Of a DNA stretch of 64,000 nt, positions 9,396-17,312 are shown piece after piece. Location of the stretch: positions 806,001 to 870,000 of the forward strand of contig CAWCJL010000005.1 of the NCBI GenBank assembly GCA_963795775.1, given 5' to 3'. Source of the DNA: CAWCJL01 sp963795775 (lineage in GTDB: Bacteria > Acidobacteriota > Terriglobia > Terriglobales > Acidobacteriaceae). Below the pieces are notes generated by a model that searched no databases, was not told the DNA's origin, and worked only from the letters and a program-made list of their open reading frames with translations. The translations under genes and the position numbers were made by a program. Each line of letters begins with the position of its first letter. Positions within the stretch are counted from its first letter, which is position 1.

Positions 9396-10865
9396 ATGAA
9401 AGCGAACTCCTTGCCGCGATTCCCCTCATTTCTGCTCCGCTACGGAAATAACCGCCGGACCCAGACGATTCTGGATCAGCTCATCGTTTCCGGCTCCAAC
9501 TTTCTGACGGGAGTGCTGCTGGTGCGCGGACTGGGGTTGGTGGACTTCGGCAGGTTCACCATCGCCTACACGCTTCTGTTGCTCGCCAACAATATTCAAC
9601 TGAGCTTCATCTCCTCCCCGATGCTGAGCCTTGGCGCGCTTTGCGGGACTAAGGAAGAGACCCGCCGGTATGTGCGCGGGATGTTCGGAGTGCAGTTGGC
9701 CTTTGCCGCAGTCGCAATGGTGCTCGCGGTCGTTTCCGCGGCCATTTTTCTCCTGCTCCGTCCCCAATATGGCGACTGGAATTCAATCCTGGCCTTTGCC
9801 GCCAGTATCGTGATGTATCTGCTGCAGGATTGGCTCCGGCGCTATTACTTTGTCATCGGGAAAGCTGCCGCTTCTATCTGGAATGATGCAATCAGCTACC
9901 TCGGTCAGCTGGTCGTGTTGGCAGGGCTGTTCTTCACGCATCGCCTCACGGTGAATACAGCGTTGTGGGCGATTGCGGTCACCTCGGGCGCCGCTTTTGG
10001 CTTTGGCGCGGTGCTCGAGCGGCTGGGCTGGGAAGGCACCTGGGTGCGCCAGGCGTGGCAGCGATCGCGCGGCTTCTCCCGCGACCTGGCCATCGCCAGC
10101 CAGTTGCAGTGGTTCGTCTACCAGGGCGCCATGCTGGTGGGCGCCGGCGTGCTGGGAGCCCAAGCGGCCGGCGGTGTTCGCGCTACGCAGAACGTCGTCG
10201 GCCCGGTGAACATCGCCTTCCAGGCTATGGAGAACCTGGTTCCGTTGCGCGCCGGAGAAGAGATGCGGCGCAATGGAATCGCCGGGGTAAGCCGCTTCCT
10301 GTTTCGCTTCGGCCGCACGGGATTCTTTCTCCTGCTCGGCGTGTTCGCTATTCTTGCCTTGTTCTCGCGCGACTTCCTGGCGTTCTTCTACGGCCGGCAG
10401 GTGGCTGTCTACGCCGGCATTCTGAACCTGCAGATGCTCTATTTTCTGCTCGCGTGGCCAATCCGGCAGTTCACCTATTTGTTCCGCACTGTGACGGCCA
10501 CGCCGGCAATCCTCTGGGCATCACTGGTGGCCGCGGTTGCCAGCATGGCGGTGATCTACCCATGCGTGCATGGATTCGGTGCACTGGGCATCATGCTGGC
10601 TGCGGTGGCAGGTCAGATTGCCAACCTGCTCTATCTCACCTTCGCCTGGGTGCGACTGCTTCCGCAACTGCGGAGCGAGCAGGCTGCACGCCGGTCGCCT
10701 CCTAGAACATCGCCGCCGTCCGGCATGAACACCAGCTTGGTCCGTAAACTCCGCAGCGTGAAGACGCACCGGTGGCCATTTCTTGCGCTTCACGGCTTGC
10801 ACGGCTCAACCTGCTCCACCCGATGCCAAGTTTCTGTACGTCCGAAGAGCGGAATTCCGACATAG
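9396..10865 (+). CDS. Wzx-type polysaccharide flippase (oligosaccharide translocase)
   Basis: ATG 9396 opens a 489-residue protein with about twelve hydrophobic segments. It starts with a short basic N-terminus and a first helix region reading DQLIVSGSNFLTGVLLVRGLG, as in PST/Wzx and MATE-like exporters. The likely job is flipping lipid-linked repeat units across the inner membrane for the Wzy-like polymerase upstream. The hydrophobic part ends near nt 10660; the last 65 residues are basic and irregular. Its 3' end runs 76 bases into the convergent DUF2147 gene, so the true C-terminus is uncertain. No glycosyltransferase or initiating phosphoglycosyltransferase accompanies these genes in the window. 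Confidence 0.85.
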   Translation: MKANSLPRFPSFLLRYGNNRRTQTILDQLIVSGSNFLTGVLLVRGLGLVDFGRFTIAYTLLLLANNIQLSFISSPMLSLGALCGTKEETRRYVRGMFGVQLAFAAVAMVLAVVSAAIFLLLRPQYGDWNSILAFAASIVMYLLQDWLRRYYFVIGKAAASIWNDAISYLGQLVVLAGLFFTHRLTVNTALWAIAVTSGAAFGFGAVLERLGWEGTWVRQAWQRSRGFSRDLAIASQLQWFVYQGAMLVGAGVLGAQAAGGVRATQNVVGPVNIAFQAMENLVPLRAGEEMRRNGIAGVSRFLFRFGRTGFFLLLGVFAILALFSRDFLAFFYGRQVAVYAGILNLQMLYFLLAWPIRQFTYLFRTVTATPAILWASLVAAVASMAVIYPCVHGFGALGIMLAAVAGQIANLLYLTFAWVRLLPQLRSEQAARRSPPRTSPPSGMNTSLVRKLRSVKTHRWPFLALHGLHGSTCSTRCQVSVRPKSGIPT

Positions 10866-11203
10866 CCGCGCAGCTTCAGTTCGTCCCCCTTCGCCTCGAA
10901 CTGCCCCTGGTACGTTTTGCCCGATTCCGGATCGTACAGGGTGCCTCCCTTCGCGTGCTCCGGATCCTGCAGATGAAAGCCGCGTCCGATGACCAGGTCA
11001 CAGAGCGGACGCGCACGCGCCTGGGGATCAGGGTTCTTCACATCCTTGGTTTCCTGCGAGGTGGATGAGATCCCTACCAGTTGCGCACAGATTTCGCTTC
11101 CGCACCTGTAAATGCGAACCACGGAGTGGTCCGGTGTCGTCCAGTTTCCAAGAACTCCGGCAGGTGCAATCGCGAACCATGCTGCCACGACGGACCAATG
11201 CAT
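10790..11203 (-). CDS. Exported DUF2147-family protein
   Basis: The start chosen is ATG at 11203, with GGGAGG five bases upstream; the longer open frame before it has no coding character. The product (137 aa) begins with a signal peptide (HWSVVAAWFAIAPAGVLG) and continues GNWTTPDHSVVRIYRCG, the usual opening of DUF2147 domains, with later DLVIGRGF, G.IYDPE-like (GTLYDPESGKTYQG) and LRGYVGIPLFGRTETW motifs that also match. DUF2147 proteins are small secreted beta-barrel-like proteins of unknown function. The gene lies 104 bases downstream of the FKBP gene on the same strand and overlaps the flippase 3' end convergently. Confidence 0.85.
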   Translation of the reverse strand: MHWSVVAAWFAIAPAGVLGNWTTPDHSVVRIYRCGSEICAQLVGISSTSQETKDVKNPDPQARARPLCDLVIGRGFHLQDPEHAKGGTLYDPESGKTYQGQFEAKGDELKLRGYVGIPLFGRTETWHRVEQVEPCKP

Positions 11204-11307
11204 GTACGCCTCCCAGGGCGGTGAAATTCCTGCGCGTCTGCGAACACGCCACTGCGCATCAAGACGGTCGAGCTGTGACGGCCTGCGACGGCGCACTCCC
11301 GCTAGCT

Positions 11308-11874
11308 TTAATGGGAGCCTCCCGGCGGTGTCGCCGGTGGCGCTGGGGCGGGAGCCTCCGGCGGCGTAGCCGCAGCAGAAATCAATTCGATATCGAAGAT
11401 CAAGTCGCTCTTCGGCGGCATCACGGGCGGACGCCCCTGCTCGCCATAAGCCAATTGGTACGGGATGAAGAGTCTCCGCTTTCCCCCGACATGCATGCCG
11501 GCAAAGCCGGTGTCCCATCCTGCGATCACTCGGTGTGTTCCCTGCTGGAAGGTGAACGGCTCTCGGCGGTCTACTGAGGAATCGAACTTCGTTCCGTCCG
11601 AAGCCAGCCAGCCGGTGTAATGGACGGTGTAGAACTGCCCCGGCTCAGCGGACGCTCCGGTCCCCAGGTACGTGTCTATATAGCGCAGTGCGTAGGCTGT
11701 CTCCAGCTTACCGGGTGCTGGCGGAACATTGGCCGGCAACTTCGGCCCGGCATTCTCCCCCAGCGTTCTCGACGGCCTGTGCTGGGAATGCGCGGTGTGA
11801 GTCGTCTTTGTGGTTTGTGACTGGGTTAAGGTGCACGCGGTGAGGATGAAGCAGGAGACGAGGAGAGATCGCAA
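11308..11874 (-). CDS. FKBP-type peptidyl-prolyl isomerase, predicted lipoprotein
   Basis: I choose the TTG at 11874 because it gives a clean lipoprotein signal (MRSLLVSCFILTAC, lipobox LTAC) and because a perfect terminator palindrome lies just upstream at 11918-11941, making a longer N-terminus unlikely. The product has about 188 residues. The FKBP fold is clear: FYTVHYTGWLASDGTKFDSS, FQQGTHRVIAGWDTGFAGM, GGKRRLFIPYQLAYGE and DLIFDIELI. The C-terminus is an Ala/Pro tail. It probably assists folding of envelope proteins in the periplasm, anchored to a membrane. It is followed by the DUF2147 gene and may share its transcript. Confidence 0.85.
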   Translation of the reverse strand: MRSLLVSCFILTACTLTQSQTTKTTHTAHSQHRPSRTLGENAGPKLPANVPPAPGKLETAYALRYIDTYLGTGASAEPGQFYTVHYTGWLASDGTKFDSSVDRREPFTFQQGTHRVIAGWDTGFAGMHVGGKRRLFIPYQLAYGEQGRPPVMPPKSDLIFDIELISAAATPPEAPAPAPPATPPGGSH

Positions 11875-11917
11875 GCCGGGTTCCGCCTGAAGAAGGATGA
11901 TGATGGCCCAGCATAAC

Positions 11918-11941
11918 AAAAGGGCGCCTAGGCGCCCTTTT
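11918..11941 (-). terminator. Perfectly palindromic bidirectional terminator
   Basis: AAAAGGGCGCC-TA-GGCGCCCTTTT is a 24-base perfect palindrome with A- and T-runs at both ends, so it can terminate in either direction. It follows the stop of the beta-helix gene on the minus strand and lies 43 bases before the FKBP start. Confidence 0.8.
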
Positions 11942-11966
11942 GAATAGGTACAAGTTCGGATGCGAG

Positions 11967-13589
11967 CTAGCGAGCGCTGGGGCTCACAGAACCGCAGCTC
12001 TGCTTCACGACCGAGTAAGTCCGCCAAGCCGAAGAGTAGTCCTGGCCGGTCTTGCTCCGCCAGCCGCCCAGGTTTACACGCCGGGCGTTGGCAACCGTGA
12101 ACGGGGTCGAGCTGTGGGCGTCGAACCACTGGTTGTAGTTGGAGTGCAGCGTGCTGCCAAAGTGCGACCAGTCACCAGACCCGAGATAGGTGCCCATAAC
12201 ACGCTGTCCGGGCGTGCCGTCTTCCACTACGTTGTTGGTGAAGGTTTCATGCTGGGAGTAGAGGTGATAATACTGACCCGTTTCCCAGTCTGTGATGGAA
12301 CGTCCACCGGGCCGGCCGGCCAGATATAACTGGGCAGCATACTTCGCGCCGCCATTGTTGAAGAACTTCGTGTTCGTGATGGTTACGTGCTCGCTTGTCA
12401 GGAAGTTGATGCCGCTTCCGCCGTTGCACACAAGGCTGTTCTGCATCTTGATCGGGCCCTGGTTGGCTTCCAGTTGCAGGTTCGCCCAGGCATTTCCGAT
12501 CAGTTTCACATTATCGATCAGGATGTTTTTGTTATCGGTATCGAACCAGAGGCCCTGTGCGTAGTTGTGGTACGAGAGCAAGTTCCGCACCGTTCCACCG
12601 TGGGTGAAGCAGGAGCTTCAATCCACCCATGCCCCAGTCAGTAAAGTTACCCATGGCGCCGCGCCAGTTGTTGTAATCCGTCTCATCGTACTGGTAGAGG
12701 ATGTTCTTGTTTTCGCGTGGCGAGGAAGCCGATGCCGCCGTTGTGAATGGCCAGCGAATTCTGCACGGTGACATTCTTGCTGTTGCTGATCGAAATGCCG
12801 CCCCAGTTATTCCATTGCGCGGTTACGTGATCGAACTTAACGTTGTTGCTGCCGTACACGTTGACCGCATTCTGGTTCATGCAGGAGTTGGCGTGCTGGA
12901 AAATGATATTGCGCAGGACGACATTGTTTCGCCGGCTGATATTCAACACCTCGCCACGAACCGCGACTTCCACCGTCGCGTTGCTGGCATTCACGCCCTT
13001 CTGCGGCCAGAGATAGACCAGGCGGCGTCCATGATCGATATAGAACGAGCTTGCCCGCAGACTCGACTTTCGAACCTACCTGCGTAAGCGAGTGCCCGTT
13101 GACGAAGATCATCGCGTTCTGTCGGGCCATGGCTCCGATAGAGCCACTGGGCCAGCCGCTCGGAACGCTGCAGCCCGTCGAACCCCACGACCAGGAGTGC
13201 ACATAGACTGAGCCATAGCTGTGGGCCCAGCCCCTCACCACATCGGAACCGGAGAGCACGGTCGCTCCGCCGGATGCGGCCTCGATCGTGATGGGAGCCG
13301 TGGCCCCGCCGCTGCCGGAGATGTCGAGTGCCTCGCGATAGATGCCAGGGTTGATGGTGATGGTGGCGCCGATGCCGCGCGTGCTGGCTGCCACCGCTTT
13401 TGCAACAGCCGCACTCAGTGTTCGTACCGGCGCCGAAACCGTACCCATTGCCGCATCAGAACCGGCATTCGCATCCACGACGATGCGGTTCGCTTGCGTC
13501 TCAACTACATTCGCTTGCGCGAATGCGCCATTGGCCGAGAGTGTGAGTGCTGCGGCAATTGCCGCAGTGAGTGTTGATCTGATATTCAT
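11967..13589 (-). pseudogene. Secreted right-handed parallel beta-helix protein, three frameshifts
   Basis: ATG at 13589 (AGAAGGG upstream) begins a signal peptide (NIRSTLTAAIAAALTLSANG, cleavage near AFA-QA). Four frame segments then line up into one protein of about 540 residues. The extra bases lie at or near 13068-13070 (AAA on the coding strand), 12719-12720 (CC) and 12602-12604 (CCC). Removing one base at each place restores, for example, GSKSSLRASSFYIDHG and LLHHGGTVRNLLSYHNY. The repaired protein has beta-helix rungs such as NVVLRNIIFQHA, NVKFDHVTAQWN, NVTVQNSLAIHNGG and HVTITNTKFFNNGG, typical of pectate-lyase-like or NosD/PbH1 proteins. It may bind or cleave polysaccharide; the activity cannot be assigned. 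As read, it is non-functional. Confidence 0.75.
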
Positions 13590-14351
13590 GACAGCCCTTC
13601 TGATCGAGTACAGGTTTTCCAAAGCGGAGTGGAGCGTAGTCTGGTGATCCTTTTCGCGTTTCGAAGCCACCAGTACTGTTTTTGCTGCTATATAATTTTG
13701 CTGTGCCGGGATGTATTTCCTACATAATCGCCGGGTATTTTGGCCACAGTGTCACCTGGCAGAAGGGTGCAGTTATCCTGATCCCCTCTGTTTCGAGGCT
13801 CGAGCCCTTTGTCCCCAGAGTGGCAGACCCAGGTTGAACTGTTTGGTTAATTGATGGATAACAGAGGCGTTGGCCGATGCCAAGTGCTTTTGGCGGGAAT
13901 TTTTAGCTTTTTTTCCCGAGCCGGATAACTCGGATGAGATCGAGAAATAATTCCACGCAGCTAACGTAATTTGCCCAGAGCAAGGTAATTTTGCCAGTGA
14001 GCGCGTGCGCGAGAGACAGGGCATTATTTTCGATAATCGGGGAACTCGCGCGAAATTCGCCGCAGATCCGGTTGCAGCCAGCAACTTACATCGGCTTTTC
14101 CGGGTCTTTATCGGAATGGAAGTGTGTCATTCTTGCAGGGAACGTTTTCCGGCATGCCCCAAAATCAGGGCACCGGGCGCCCTCTGTCAAACAAGGGCCT
14201 GCCCGACCCTTCCGCTCCCGGGAGGGCCCTTCCACACCGAGCGCACGCGGGAGTAGAATCCCGCCGACACTGCGACTCTGCAATCAAAGCGTCGCTAGTT
14301 CGCAGCCACTAGGAACTTGCAATAAGATGGGTCGAGGTTTGGGAGGACGGG
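13590..14351. other. Divergent intergenic region, no gene recognised
   Basis: This 760-base stretch separates the beta-helix gene (minus) from the sugar-binding lipoprotein gene (plus). An AT-rich run near 13680-13705 (ATATAATTTTG on the plus strand) may hold the beta-helix promoter. No conserved RNA or coding frame was recognised. Confidence 0.4.
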
Positions 14352-15350
14352 ATGAAGAGCTTTGTAGGCCGTTTGCTGTTGGGGACGTTGGGTGGAGCGC
14401 TGGTCTTTGCCGCTACCGGGTGTACGCGGCATAGCAACTCCGAGCGGTACTATCTGGTCGCGACGAACATCAAGCTGCCCTATTGGCAAAGCGCCTGGGC
14501 CGGCCTGCAGAAGGCGGGCGCGCTTTACGGCGTCAGCGTCGATATGCGCGGCCCGGACAAGTTCGATCCTCAGGGCGAGGTGCAGGAGTTCCGCAACGCC
14601 GTCGCGCTCAAGCCGGCGGGCATCCTGGTATCGGTTGCCGATCCGGCCCTGATGCAAGGCGAGATCGACTCCGCGCTTTCCGCCGGCATTCCGGTCATCA
14701 CGGTGGACTCGGACGCGCCCAACAGCCACCGGCTCTATTTCATCGGCACAAACAACCTCCTGGCGGGCCGCCTGGGCGGCGAACGGCTGGCCAGCAAGCT
14801 GAACGGGAAGGGCAACGTGGTGTTCTTCACCATGCCGGGCCAGCCGAACCTCGACGAGCGCCTGAAGGGCTACCAGGACGTGCTGAGCGCCCATCCAGGA
14901 ATTCACATCACTGAGGTCTTCAATATGAAGGGCGATTCGGGAACGGCGTTTGACAAAACCCAGGAGTACCTGGGCCGCACGGGAGCCGGCAAGATCGACG
15001 GCTTCGTGTGCCTCGAAGCCTCGGCGGGCAAGGACGTGGCCGAAGCGTTCAAGCGTGCCAATGCTACCGGTCGCGAGCTGATCGCCATGGACGTGGATGA
15101 GGACACGCTGAACCTGGTGAAGTCGGGCGTGATCGATGCCACCATCGCGCAAAAGCCGTACACCATGGCCTTCTACGGAATGAAGCAGTTGGACGATATC
15201 CATCACTATCCGCTCAAGTCGCTCACCGCGGACTATGGCGTGGACTCGTTTTCGCCTGTGCCTGCGTTCGTAGACACCGGCTCGGCGCTGGTGGATAAGA
15301 ACAACGTCGATACGTTCCTCCAAGCGCGGCACGACGCACTCGGTAAGTAA
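14352..15350 (+). CDS. Sugar-binding periplasmic lipoprotein (RbsB-like, Peripla_BP_4)
   Basis: ATG 14352 follows GGGAGGACGGG. The 332-residue product has a lipoprotein signal (VGRLLLGTLGGALVFAATGC, lipobox AATGC). The mature part is a type-I periplasmic binding fold: YYLVATNIKLPYWQSAWAGLQKAG, the AGILVSVADPALMQGEID segment, ITVDSDAPNSHRLYFIGTNN, and GFVCLEASAGKDVAEAF. Such proteins bind pentoses, hexoses or autoinducer-2 and feed an ABC transporter or a sensor. No permease or ATPase gene is nearby, so here it may act as an orphan receptor or use a transporter encoded elsewhere. A hairpin terminator follows its stop. Confidence 0.85.
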   Translation: MKSFVGRLLLGTLGGALVFAATGCTRHSNSERYYLVATNIKLPYWQSAWAGLQKAGALYGVSVDMRGPDKFDPQGEVQEFRNAVALKPAGILVSVADPALMQGEIDSALSAGIPVITVDSDAPNSHRLYFIGTNNLLAGRLGGERLASKLNGKGNVVFFTMPGQPNLDERLKGYQDVLSAHPGIHITEVFNMKGDSGTAFDKTQEYLGRTGAGKIDGFVCLEASAGKDVAEAFKRANATGRELIAMDVDEDTLNLVKSGVIDATIAQKPYTMAFYGMKQLDDIHHYPLKSLTADYGVDSFSPVPAFVDTGSALVDKNNVDTFLQARHDALGK

Positions 15351-15357
15351 GCCGCCT

Positions 15358-15403
15358 ACGGGCTCGCCCCTTCGCTGCCGGTTGTGGGCGAAGGCGAGCC
15401 CGT
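15358..15403 (+). terminator. Hairpin terminator after the sugar-binding protein gene
   Basis: An 11-bp perfect inverted repeat (ACGGGCTCGCC / GGCGAGCCCGT), extended inside by CTTCGC/GCGAAG, starts eight bases after the stop. It lacks a strong T-run, so efficiency is uncertain. Confidence 0.5.
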
Positions 15404-15564
15404 CGTACTTCTGCCCGCTTCGCCTCGGCCGCGCGTGATGTTTCACGCGCCTCTCTAGGCAGGCCAGCGCCATACCTCTCCCGCCCAACTAGCCCCACCT
15501 TTAGTGGTATGCCCCCTCGGAAGTTCTCCAGCGATACTGCTAGTCACAGTACAAAGGAGCTCCG

Positions 15565-16203
15565 ATGGGTAGCCTTTCCAACAACATCTTCCAACAGGCG
15601 CGGTTGCTGGTGGCGCAGGCAGACCGCGAATTAGCCGAGCTGGCCTCGCGTTTTGAAGAAGCGTTTCCCTTGTCGTCTGAAGAGAAGGAGGAGCTCCGGC
15701 CGTGCCCGGTGGACGCCTTCGACCGCTGGAGCGTGGAGCTGGCCCCCAAAGACACCAAGGCGACCTTCCTGATGACTCCGGAGAACTCCGGCGCGTGGCT
15801 GCTGGAAGTGGTGGAGCGTGGCAACGAGCCGGCTCGCCTGGGCACTTTTCAGGCGGGAGGTCTGGGCAATGGAGCGCGCGGTCGCCTGCGCGCCGCACGC
15901 GTGGTAACGGCCATCGGCGACTGGATGGAACGCAGGTCGGGCAAGGGTCCTGCGATGGATATGGAAACCGTCCTGGTGCTCGAAGCCAATACTCGTGTTG
16001 AGATCAAGGCCGAAGCGCAGGCCAAACCAACGGCGCAGGCCGCCGCCAAGCAGGAAGAGCGTCTGGAACCGATCCAGCCCCGCTGGCTCGACATGCTGCC
16101 GGGTGCGCAGCAGGCGGTACCGGAAACGGCGCTACTGAATGCAGCACAGAAGGAGAATCGGCAGCAGGTCTCCTTCGCCATCGGCAAGATCTTCGGCTAC
16201 TAG
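15565..16203 (+). CDS. Conserved-looking hypothetical protein, 212 aa
   Basis: ATG 15565 has AAAGGAG at a good distance, and codon use matches its neighbours, so this is very likely a real gene. I do not recognise the family. The product is soluble and without signal peptide: an N-terminal helix (NIFQQARLLVAQADRELAEL), an acidic segment, a compact beta-rich middle (DRWSVELAPKDTKATFLMTP, GAWLLEVVERG), a helix (VVTAIGDWMERRSG), a low-complexity AEAQAKPTAQAAAKQ linker, and a conserved-looking tail ending FAIGKIFGY. It stands alone, with a terminator on each side. Confidence 0.75.
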   Translation: MGSLSNNIFQQARLLVAQADRELAELASRFEEAFPLSSEEKEELRPCPVDAFDRWSVELAPKDTKATFLMTPENSGAWLLEVVERGNEPARLGTFQAGGLGNGARGRLRAARVVTAIGDWMERRSGKGPAMDMETVLVLEANTRVEIKAEAQAKPTAQAAAKQEERLEPIQPRWLDMLPGAQQAVPETALLNAAQKENRQQVSFAIGKIFGY

Positions 16204-16217
16204 CACCCCGACAAGAT

Positions 16218-16247
16218 ACAAGGCCCGGAGCTTTCTCCGGGCCTTGT
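16218..16247. terminator. Convergent terminator
   Basis: A perfect 12-bp stem (ACAAGGCCCGGA / TCCGGGCCTTGT) with a 6-nt loop lies between two converging genes, the hypothetical at 15565 and the GT2 gene at 16252. Confidence 0.75.
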
Positions 16248-16251
16248 GTAC

Positions 16252-17277
16252 TTAGCTGCGGCGTTCCAGCACCGCGCGCGTGAGATACAGCGGCCGCTGC
16301 TTCGACTCGGTGTAAATGCGCCCGATGTATTCCCCCACAATGCCCAGGCTGATCATCTGGATCCCTCCGAGAAAGAGGATCCCGATGAACAGCATCGCCC
16401 AGCCACGCACCCAACTATGCGTGAACAGCCGTACAAACAGCGTGTACAGAATGCCGATGCAGGACAGGGAAGCGACGATAAACCCCGCCGCCGTCACTAG
16501 TCGCAAAGGCACGATGGAGAACGATGCAATGCCATCGAGCGCAAGGTTGATCATCTTGCGCAGCGGATACTTCGTGGTTCCCGCAAAGCGCGCATGCCGC
16601 GCGTAATGGATGCCGCGCTGGCGAAAGCCGATCCAACTACCCATGCCGCGCAGCAGACGGTGCCGCTCCGGCATGGAACGCATCGCCTCCACGGCCTTGC
16701 GATCCAGCAGCCGAAAGTCGCCCGTATCGAGCGGGATCTCGACATCGGAAAGCGCATTGATGACGCGGTAGAAGGCCTTGGCTGTCCATAGCTTGAAGCC
16801 GCTCTCGCCCGCGCGCATTTCGCGCACGCCGTAGACGACTTCAAAGCCTTCGCGCCAAATGCGGACCATCTCGGCAATAAGCTCGGGCGGGTCCTGCAGG
16901 TCGGCATCGATGATCACCACGGCATCCCCACTCGCCGCGTCAAGCCCGGCCGAAACCGCTGCCTGATGGCCGAAGTTGCGCGACAGTGTCAGCACCTTCA
17001 CATGCGGATCGCTGTTGTACATCGCGGTCAGCGCAGCGAAGGTGCCGTCGCGCGAGCCGTCGTCCACATAGACGATCTCGTAGTTCATCCCGATGCCGCG
17101 CAACACCTCGGTGAGCCGCGCATGACACGCGGCAATGCTTTCTTCTTCGTTGAAGCAAGGCACCACAACGCTGAGCCGTTCCTCGCGGGCTGTTGGGGAA
17201 TCCGTGGTGCCGGGGGTCAAGGGATGCGCGTCCTTCTCATACAGTCCAGCAAATGGTAGCAGAGCACTCCTCCGCAT
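16252..17277 (-). CDS. GT2 glycosyltransferase, DPM1/GtrB-type with two C-terminal membrane helices
   Basis: The product (341 aa) has a GT-A nucleotide-binding start LSVVVPCFNEEESI, the EIVYVDDGSRDGT motif, SRNFGHQAAVSAGLDAA, and the DXD region VIIDADLQDPPELI. Two membrane segments near the C-terminus (FSIVPLRLVTAAGFIVASLS and WAMLFIGILFLGGIQMISLG) and GEYIGRIYTESK are typical of undecaprenyl- or dolichyl-phosphate sugar transferases such as GtrB, ArnC and YfdH. It likely charges a polyprenyl phosphate with a sugar at the cytoplasmic face of the inner membrane. The first 35 residues are unconserved in type, so the real start may be further in. It stands next to the GH31 gene, 35 bases upstream on the same strand. 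Confidence 0.9.
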   Translation of the reverse strand: MRRSALLPFAGLYEKDAHPLTPGTTDSPTAREERLSVVVPCFNEEESIAACHARLTEVLRGIGMNYEIVYVDDGSRDGTFAALTAMYNSDPHVKVLTLSRNFGHQAAVSAGLDAASGDAVVIIDADLQDPPELIAEMVRIWREGFEVVYGVREMRAGESGFKLWTAKAFYRVINALSDVEIPLDTGDFRLLDRKAVEAMRSMPERHRLLRGMGSWIGFRQRGIHYARHARFAGTTKYPLRKMINLALDGIASFSIVPLRLVTAAGFIVASLSCIGILYTLFVRLFTHSWVRGWAMLFIGILFLGGIQMISLGIVGEYIGRIYTESKQRPLYLTRAVLERRS

Positions 17278-17312
17278 CGGGAGCGGTGCTCACGGCCCCC
17301 CTTCCATTGCTC

